NCBI RefSeq assembly: GCF_014066305.1
Contig: NW_023501040.1
Span: forward strand, 1,344,501-1,408,500
Reading direction: 5' to 3'
From: Letharia columbiana
Taxonomy: Eukaryota; Ascomycota; Lecanoromycetes; Lecanorales; Parmeliaceae
Length of the DNA stretch: 64,000 nt
Shown: positions 58,497 through 64,000 of the stretch, in pieces
Position numbering within the stretch: the stretch's first letter is position 1
How the letters are laid out: every line of letters begins with the position of its first letter
Made by a program: the position numbers and the translations under genes
The notes under the pieces: model-generated
Databases searched by the model: none
Told to the model about the DNA's origin: nothing
The model's input: only the letters and a program-made list of their open reading frames with translations

Positions 58497-59064
58497 TGTT
58501 ACGAGCGTACCCTTGACACATCACTCAGCCCTCAGCCCTATGGCTAGCGGGCCTTGGCGGAGACATCCCTACTATCCGATAACCTCCCGAATCTAATGTA
58601 ACAAATCTACCTCACCCTCTATTATTATACTATTAGGGCATTTACGAGGTAATCATAACTGGTAGAACTTGAAGAGTAGTCGTACGTATATTTCAATGTC
58701 GCATAGACATTAAGGGGAGGGGTTTTGATAGAGAGATTAGTGGTAATAGTGGTATTTCCCCAAGGACTAAGGGGGTGCAGTGTATATAAAGTCTTCTTAT
58801 GTCGCAAAGGGGACTGTGTGAAGCGATTTCATGATAGGGTAGTTGCTATGTAGTCTCTAGACTAGATACAAGCCATTTATAGTAGATTATATGGTGGGAG
58901 TAGAGTGGTAGTAGAGATGGTACGAGGGGTAGTAGGAAAAATGGATTTGTTACATGTGGGAGGTTATCGGATATCATGCCTCCTTCCCACCTACATAGTT
59001 CGGTAGCCTTATTATCCTCGTTCTACCTCACCCATACTAATATCGCACCTATGCTGGTCTGACA
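58497..59064 (+). mobile_element. Solo LTR of the gypsy family, 5-bp target duplication, carrying a nested MITE
   Basis: Starts TGTTACGAGCG and ends GGTCTGACA, with GTCTA directly repeated on both sides (58492-58496 and 59065-59069). Without the nested 395-bp element and its 2-bp duplication it is 171 bases long. It is the unmutated counterpart of the LTR at 25153-25320. No internal retrotransposon sequence adjoins it, so it is a product of LTR-LTR recombination. The TG...CA ends and the 5-bp duplication are those of LTR retroelements. Confidence 0.86.
58576..58970. mobile_element. 395-bp MITE nested in the solo LTR
   Basis: The ends are CCGATAACCTCCC and its exact complement GGGAGGTTATCGG; the similarity continues through ATGTAACAAATC with a small gap. 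Immediate flanks are AT on both sides. The RIP-mutated LTR at 25.2 kb continues uninterrupted through the corresponding position, which fixes both ends. Open frames inside (for example 58625-58807) are accidental. Confidence 0.85.
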
Positions 59065-59069
59065 GTCTA

Positions 59070-60543
59070 ATTTAGAAAAAGAAAAAAATTCTAATAATTA
59101 TATTTTATATTCTTTTAACTTTTCTTTCTAGTTTTTAATTATGTTGTTGTAAAATAATAAATTTTAAGAAGTAGATTTTAAACATTGCAAATCCTAGTTG
59201 CAAATTCTAGTGAATATGAGTATCAAGCTTGTCGAGCTAAATTCTCGGAAATCCTAGATAGAGAATTTTTGAACGCTTTTTAGAGATCTGACTTCAAAAA
59301 TAATCGATTTAGATAAGTTTCTCGCGGGGGTGACTTCCCTCTGCTTGGAGAGAGAGTGGACTCTGTCGAAACTGGGTTTCACGCTAGTTGGAAAAATACA
59401 GATAACAGATCCAAGATTCCGTTGAATTCCGAGGACGTATTAAAAGTCTTAACACTAACTCTGTAGAACCGTAGAGAAACCGAGAATCCACCGTGAAACA
59501 AAGTCACAGCAGCCGTTTGATTTGATTGGTCTGTACACATCAAACATCGATTGTTCGACTGAGTGATCAGCCTCATGACATTCACCATTGTTCTAATCTA
59601 CTGGCCCACATATCCTACTTGATTTCAGGCCTCCTCATATGCTCCTACCCGCACCTAAGAAACCGAGTCGCCCCCGGCAACGTGCAGCATTGACTGGGCA
59701 AGGGACTGTGCGAGACGCATACGCAGCTCTCCCATCAGCACTTCCTTTGATGGAATGTTAGCCGCGAGGTACTGCCGTACTTACCTGCATAGCTTGTGAT
59801 CACCAGGCTGAATTACACAAACCACAGCCTACTCGCTGGCTGCCACGAAAAGCCATCAAGTATCCGTTCCAAAGGCTTGTGCTAGAGTATTATGCACTAA
59901 CGCAACACCCCCACTCGATTGTCCAGTCCTTGATTTTTGCGTCCCTCCTTGACCCCACCCAGAAGCTGCAGCAGTCATCAGGCAATGTGAGACATTCAGA
60001 GTCCAGGTAGTTCCCTGCTCGAGCGCATGTACTTTCCACGCAATGGGTTCGGCCCCAGTAGAATCCCCCATTCTCTAAATCTTATTCCCGAAATTCCGCC
60101 GGCTATACACAAATTAACGGCTAAGAAAGCAGTGGGGATATAGCTGAAATGCCGTCATGAGTATAGAACGTATGAGCGCTGTGTAGAAAGCCGAGTCTGG
60201 TTGGCCCGTAAATGCGCGAGATTGACATTTCTGATGTTTGAGTAGGAGAGCAACAGTAGGGGTCTCGGCAAAGACATTTGCATGCTTAATCCAGCCATGC
60301 GATGCCAGCCAATGCTGTAGCCTGATGAAGGACGAGTTCCATTTCTGCAGGTTCGCCCACGATGTGAGGGCTGATGGTGAGGCAACTGCAGTCCGGTGAG
60401 GGGCGGCATTGCATGAAGTCACGGTGACCGAATCCCCGATATGAGTGTTGAAGGCCCAATCGGGTAAGCCCGATATGCGAGTCACAGTCCGTAGCATTGT
60501 TGTTCGTTATGATGACTACAGGTGTGAAAAATGCCGAAATTCG
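59070..60543. other. Intergenic, no confident gene
   Basis: Begins with an AT-rich tract up to about 59300, then normal DNA. Minus-strand frames at 59856-60071 and 60114-60497 lie downstream of the EST1-like gene and start with ATG (the second has 127 codons), but neither shows a domain, signal peptide or splice partner, so I leave them uncalled. Confidence 0.4.
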
Positions 60544-63500
60544 TCATGCCTTATACAAATCAGAAGAGTCTGGCTCATTGAGCCTGAGCAGCTCTTCAAG
60601 TTTCTGGGGATCCGAGGCATAATCGACCGGTTCCTGTTTAGTCTTTCCTGCCTTCCAAGGTGGTGAACTGGGGTGGATGACAGTACTTGATGGCCATGAA
60701 GCAGCCTTTGGATTACGAACCTCATCCGCAGTACCTGCTAATATAGCCTTTTCAGGACCAAGGTCCTTCATCGTAACATCGTCAGCAACATCGTCTCGCT
60801 CAAAGGCAGGGACATCTTCAGTGCGATTCTCCGTTGGGGTCGATGCTCGCGTCGACTCTTCTGAGGCAGCCTGGGAGTCGGACAGAGCGAGACTCATGGT
60901 TCGAGGTGTCTCGGGAATGGTACCCGCATCTTCCATCGTACTGTCTTCGTCGTTGGAATCTGCTTCTGTTTGAGATTCTATCTCAATCTGATCCGACAGA
61001 GTCTCCGCCGTTGAGCATTCACAAATCTCGTTGGCGTAAGCCGTAGGCGAGAAGCATCTGCCCACTTCGTCAAAGTGTATCCATTTCTTAGCCTAGTACA
61101 GAGTTAGTGCAATATCCAAAGCAATTGTGGTCAGACAAACAGAAGCTATGCTGTGCCCAAGCCAAAAGAGCCTGTCTGCACGCGGCTTAGCCATGGATGG
61201 CAAATCCAATGTACGTTCATCATCATCGATCATCGCATCCGTAAACCAAGCCTCTGGAAAGTACCACTGGCTGTACAGCTGGCCCCGCATAACGAAATCC
61301 TCGGGGAGTGGGCGTCCAGGTCCTTCCTCTGGTTCCGGAAAGTCTTTGGAACGGAAGCTGGGATCCGCAGCTCGAGACGGTGTAGATAGAAAATTGAGGA
61401 AGGTGCAGAGTCCATTCCACGGAACGGAGGTTTCGATGCACTTCATGGCCTGTTCGACACCAACAAAGGTTCGAAGGAATACAAGGTATACATGCACTAA
61501 GGGATGAACGTTTGGGTCCTCGGGGCGTCTTAGAGAAATGCTCAATGTTCCGAAAGCAATTTTGGAAGCCAGCGTAACCACTTCGACGGATGGTCCGGGA
61601 GAACATGACATAAAAGCGTCAAAATCTGATATCCCGAATTGCTCGTCTTTTACTTGATTAGCATTTTCAGAGGCCTCAAATGCCAAGCGAAGGATTGGCT
61701 TTGGTACTCCGTGTTTGGCAATGCCATATTCGAACAACGCAGCAATATTCGCAACAGCAGCAAAGACTCCCGCTTCCTTGAACCTGGCAGCAGTCTTCGT
61801 AATGTAATTCTCTAATAGGTCGTCGGCTTCAAGTTCCATGATGGCCCTATCGAATCGGTCCGAAGGATCAGCGGGGCCTTTAGTAAAGAGAATCCCATGT
61901 GCTCTAATGAAGATGGTTTCGAATGAGGATCGACGGGTTGCTGATTCTTTGCCGTTGAGAATGGGATTGAAGAGGGTCATGATACTTCCTTTGGCACTTT
62001 CGAAAGGAGTGACACAAGTCAAGGACCTGGTGTAAAGCGATAGCTGCTCGAGGGTATAAGGGCGAGCAAGGATGGCCAGATGATGATAAAGCCGGCCGAC
62101 ATTTGGGCTCTTGTCAGCTGCTTTGTTATACCAGAAACGGGCTACGTTGCTCCAAACCTCGCGGTCCTTGGGTTCATCATCTTCAATGGCCATCCTGTAC
62201 CTTCCTAGATCCCCTATATGACAAAAAATGAGTAAAACAAAAAATGAATTGGGATCTTCGGAATTTACCAAGACACTCGATCCAAGTATCTTCGAAGGTG
62301 GATACCGTTTCGTAAAGTAGAGCCATCATCGAGTATGCTATGTAAATGAAGGCAAGCATATGCTCCAGTGACTGTGGAAGCCTGTGTCTCAAGACCTCGA
62401 GGAAGGCGTGAATCCCGTGTCGCCACATTCGAGCTGGCATGGAGTATTTAGCTGCTAACCTGCTTAGAGCTGCACTCGCAGAAGGATGCTGCGATGCCAG
62501 AAAGAAATCGTGGTGCTCATGTAAAAGTTGTTTATGAAGTGCAATGAGTGACTGCCACTGATCATTCTTTAAGTCGATCTTTTTGGATGGGTCCTTTTCC
62601 TGGGCGGCAGCCGACTGCCTTTCGTCGATGTCTATACATTTAGCTTCGACCATGACCAAACCAGCGTAGATACCCTTCACTTCCACTACAAGCTGCTCAT
62701 GAGAAATAGGCCTGGTGTCGGGCTGTAGGAGCATCTCAGGTTCAGCTTCCGAGCCTTCAGACGGTTCATCTCCGGGTGGAGAGTCGCCATCGGAAGGCGG
62801 TGGCTCTTTCTTTGCTAAAATCCTAGTTTTTCTTGAACTATCAAAATGAGTGACATGGGGCTCAGTAGACATGGTCTGTTCCCGAGTATCCGCAACGTTC
62901 GGCTGTTCATCAACAACGTCTGGCTTCTTTGGTTTGGACCTGGGCTCCCTTGAAGGATGTGGACGCCGAGGGGGCTTGTTTACATGACCAGGCTGCCTAT
63001 CTCTTCGGGCAGCTTTACGTGTGTTAGGGTCATCTATATTCGGATCCCACAGTGGCTTGATTGACCCAGGGGCACCGCGTTTGAATTCCGGGTCGTTCTC
63101 AGTCGCTTGCTGCCGGTTGAGATCGGACTCCTCCTTACCAATCGAGAATCCACGAGAGCCGCTTTTCGCATGGCGCGCCCTCGCAAGCATGGAGATTGGT
63201 CTTTGTGCAGCTAATGGTTGTAGCACTGGCGAGCCAGACTCGCCTTCCGCTCCCCTTTTACGTGGATTGCTCTCTAGAACAGGTTTTTCATCCCCAAGTC
63301 TATCATGTGTGCCTGTGGCTCGCCTTTGGCCAATCGTAAGATGTCCAAAGTCATCGATTCTCTTTCCATCTCCTTGTCCGTCGCCCGGCGCAGAATTAGG
63401 TCGATTAGAAGGATAGGGCCTCAGATCTCCTTCGATGGTGGGCGTAATGCGATTGCCAACGGAGGAAGGCTTCGACTGGGCTGGACTGATTGCAACCTCA

Positions 63501-63850
63501 CTAGGGTCCGGCTGCTTCTGCCTAGAGGTCCGTGTGTCAGCCGACTTATGATGATTGGGACAAGGGATCGCTCAGCCAAAGCCTTTGACCCATACGCTAA
63601 CTTCCGGTCACGCTCACAGTGTGTTAACGTACTTTTTTGTAGCCTGAAACCTCTTTTTTGCCTCAACCTCCTCTGTCGACCCTATGTCCTCGAAAAAGTC
63701 TTGGTGAGCCTCCTTGGCGTGCTTCCATGCCTTGGGCCATGCCTGAAACCATCTCTCGCAGATTGGACATGTGTAGCCGCTGCCATATCCTCCAGCGGCA
63801 GGACGTAGACGACTTTGAATCTTGGCATCCAGATCGGATGGCTGGCCCAT
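60544..63850 (-). CDS. EST1/SMG7-like protein with N-terminal C2H2 zinc finger
   Basis: Four exons, 63850-63633, 63521-62269, 62213-61141 and 61092-60544, join in phase to 1030 residues. Near the N-terminus a C2H2 finger is seen: C28 and C31 in YTCPICERWF, H44 and H49 in WKHAKEAH. A long disordered basic/Pro-rich region follows to about 300. The Est1 DNA/RNA-binding domain follows: YIAYSMMALLYETVSTFEDT, then GDLGRYRMAIEDDEPKDREV, WSNVARFWYNKAADKSPNVG and LYHHLAILARPYTLEQLSLY. This pattern is diagnostic for the telomerase-associated EST1 and nonsense-mediated decay SMG5/6/7 family. The last 180 residues are acidic and disordered. No PIN nuclease domain is present, so it is not SMG6-like. A role at telomeres or in mRNA decay cannot be decided from the sequence. 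Confidence 0.85.
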
Positions 63851-64000
63851 TCCTATGCACGTATGGATGACTAGGAAGCCGGCTAGAGCATCCCGTGCTT
63901 ATGTTGTGGCTGAGTGTTATCATCAGCATTCTGCAGCTGTTGGGGTGAAATGGCCATGTAGCAGGTGACTGTACTTTCGGAACAGAGTGTCAGTGTCGCT
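63851..64000. other. Upstream region of the EST1-like gene
   Basis: Only 150 bases; contains the putative promoter and 5' UTR, nothing else seen. Confidence 0.4.

Noticed and set aside
60114..60497. 127-codon minus-strand frame downstream of the EST1-like gene
   Set aside because: Starts with ATG but has no domain, low similarity to anything known to me and no splice context.

Overview
The window comes from a filamentous ascomycete (Pezizomycotina). The genes have short introns (about 49-64 nt, with CTGAC-type branch sites), peroxisomal and secreted proteins typical of moulds, a fungal-type PARP, CSN6 and an EST1/SMG7-like protein, and a large AT-rich block that carries the C-to-T and G-to-A signature of repeat-induced point mutation (RIP). 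A dothideomycete is my best guess, but this is only an impression.

Layout. (1) 1-13.6 kb is an accessory gene arm. It holds an intact peroxisomal 2,4-dienoyl-CoA reductase, a frameshifted SAT4/rhodopsin-like membrane protein, a secreted DUF3455 protein, two MITEs with perfect 10-bp target duplications, the 3' stub of a sulfotransferase-like gene, a tandem pair of unknown paralogues that each carry one extra base, a small secreted protein with four cysteines, and a kinase fragment. (2) 13.6-42.4 kb is a 29-kb AT-rich block of RIP-mutated repeats. It contains one recognisable Ty3/gypsy element (gag, RT, RNase H, integrase, polypurine tract and 3' LTR, all full of stops, with part of its RT duplicated), a 30-bp satellite-like array split by a 1.5-kb insertion, many degenerate direct and inverted repeats, and two islands of normal composition (28.2-29.2 kb and 33.4-34.7 kb) that escaped mutation. 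(3) 42.4-56.5 kb is a dense, mostly intact gene arm: a secreted L-amino-acid-oxidase-like flavoprotein (11 exons), an MFS transporter, a SYLF/YSC84-type lipid-binding protein, PARP and CSN6. (4) 56.6-59.1 kb is a transposon cluster: a 0.8-kb TIR element, a 0.6-kb TIR element with an 8-bp target duplication, and a solo LTR with a 5-bp target duplication that itself contains a 395-bp MITE. (5) 60.5-63.9 kb carries a large EST1-domain protein with an N-terminal C2H2 finger.

No operon-like or clustered pathway is evident; the intact genes are independent housekeeping or secreted functions. The most informative biology is in the repeats. The solo LTR at 58.5 kb is the unmutated relative of the RIP-mutated 3' LTR at 25.15 kb, and the mutated copy preserves the empty site of the nested MITE. 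A second theme is that all the clear gene lesions outside the AT block are small insertions, most of them single extra bases in homopolymer runs, so sequencing error has to be excluded before these genes are called dead.
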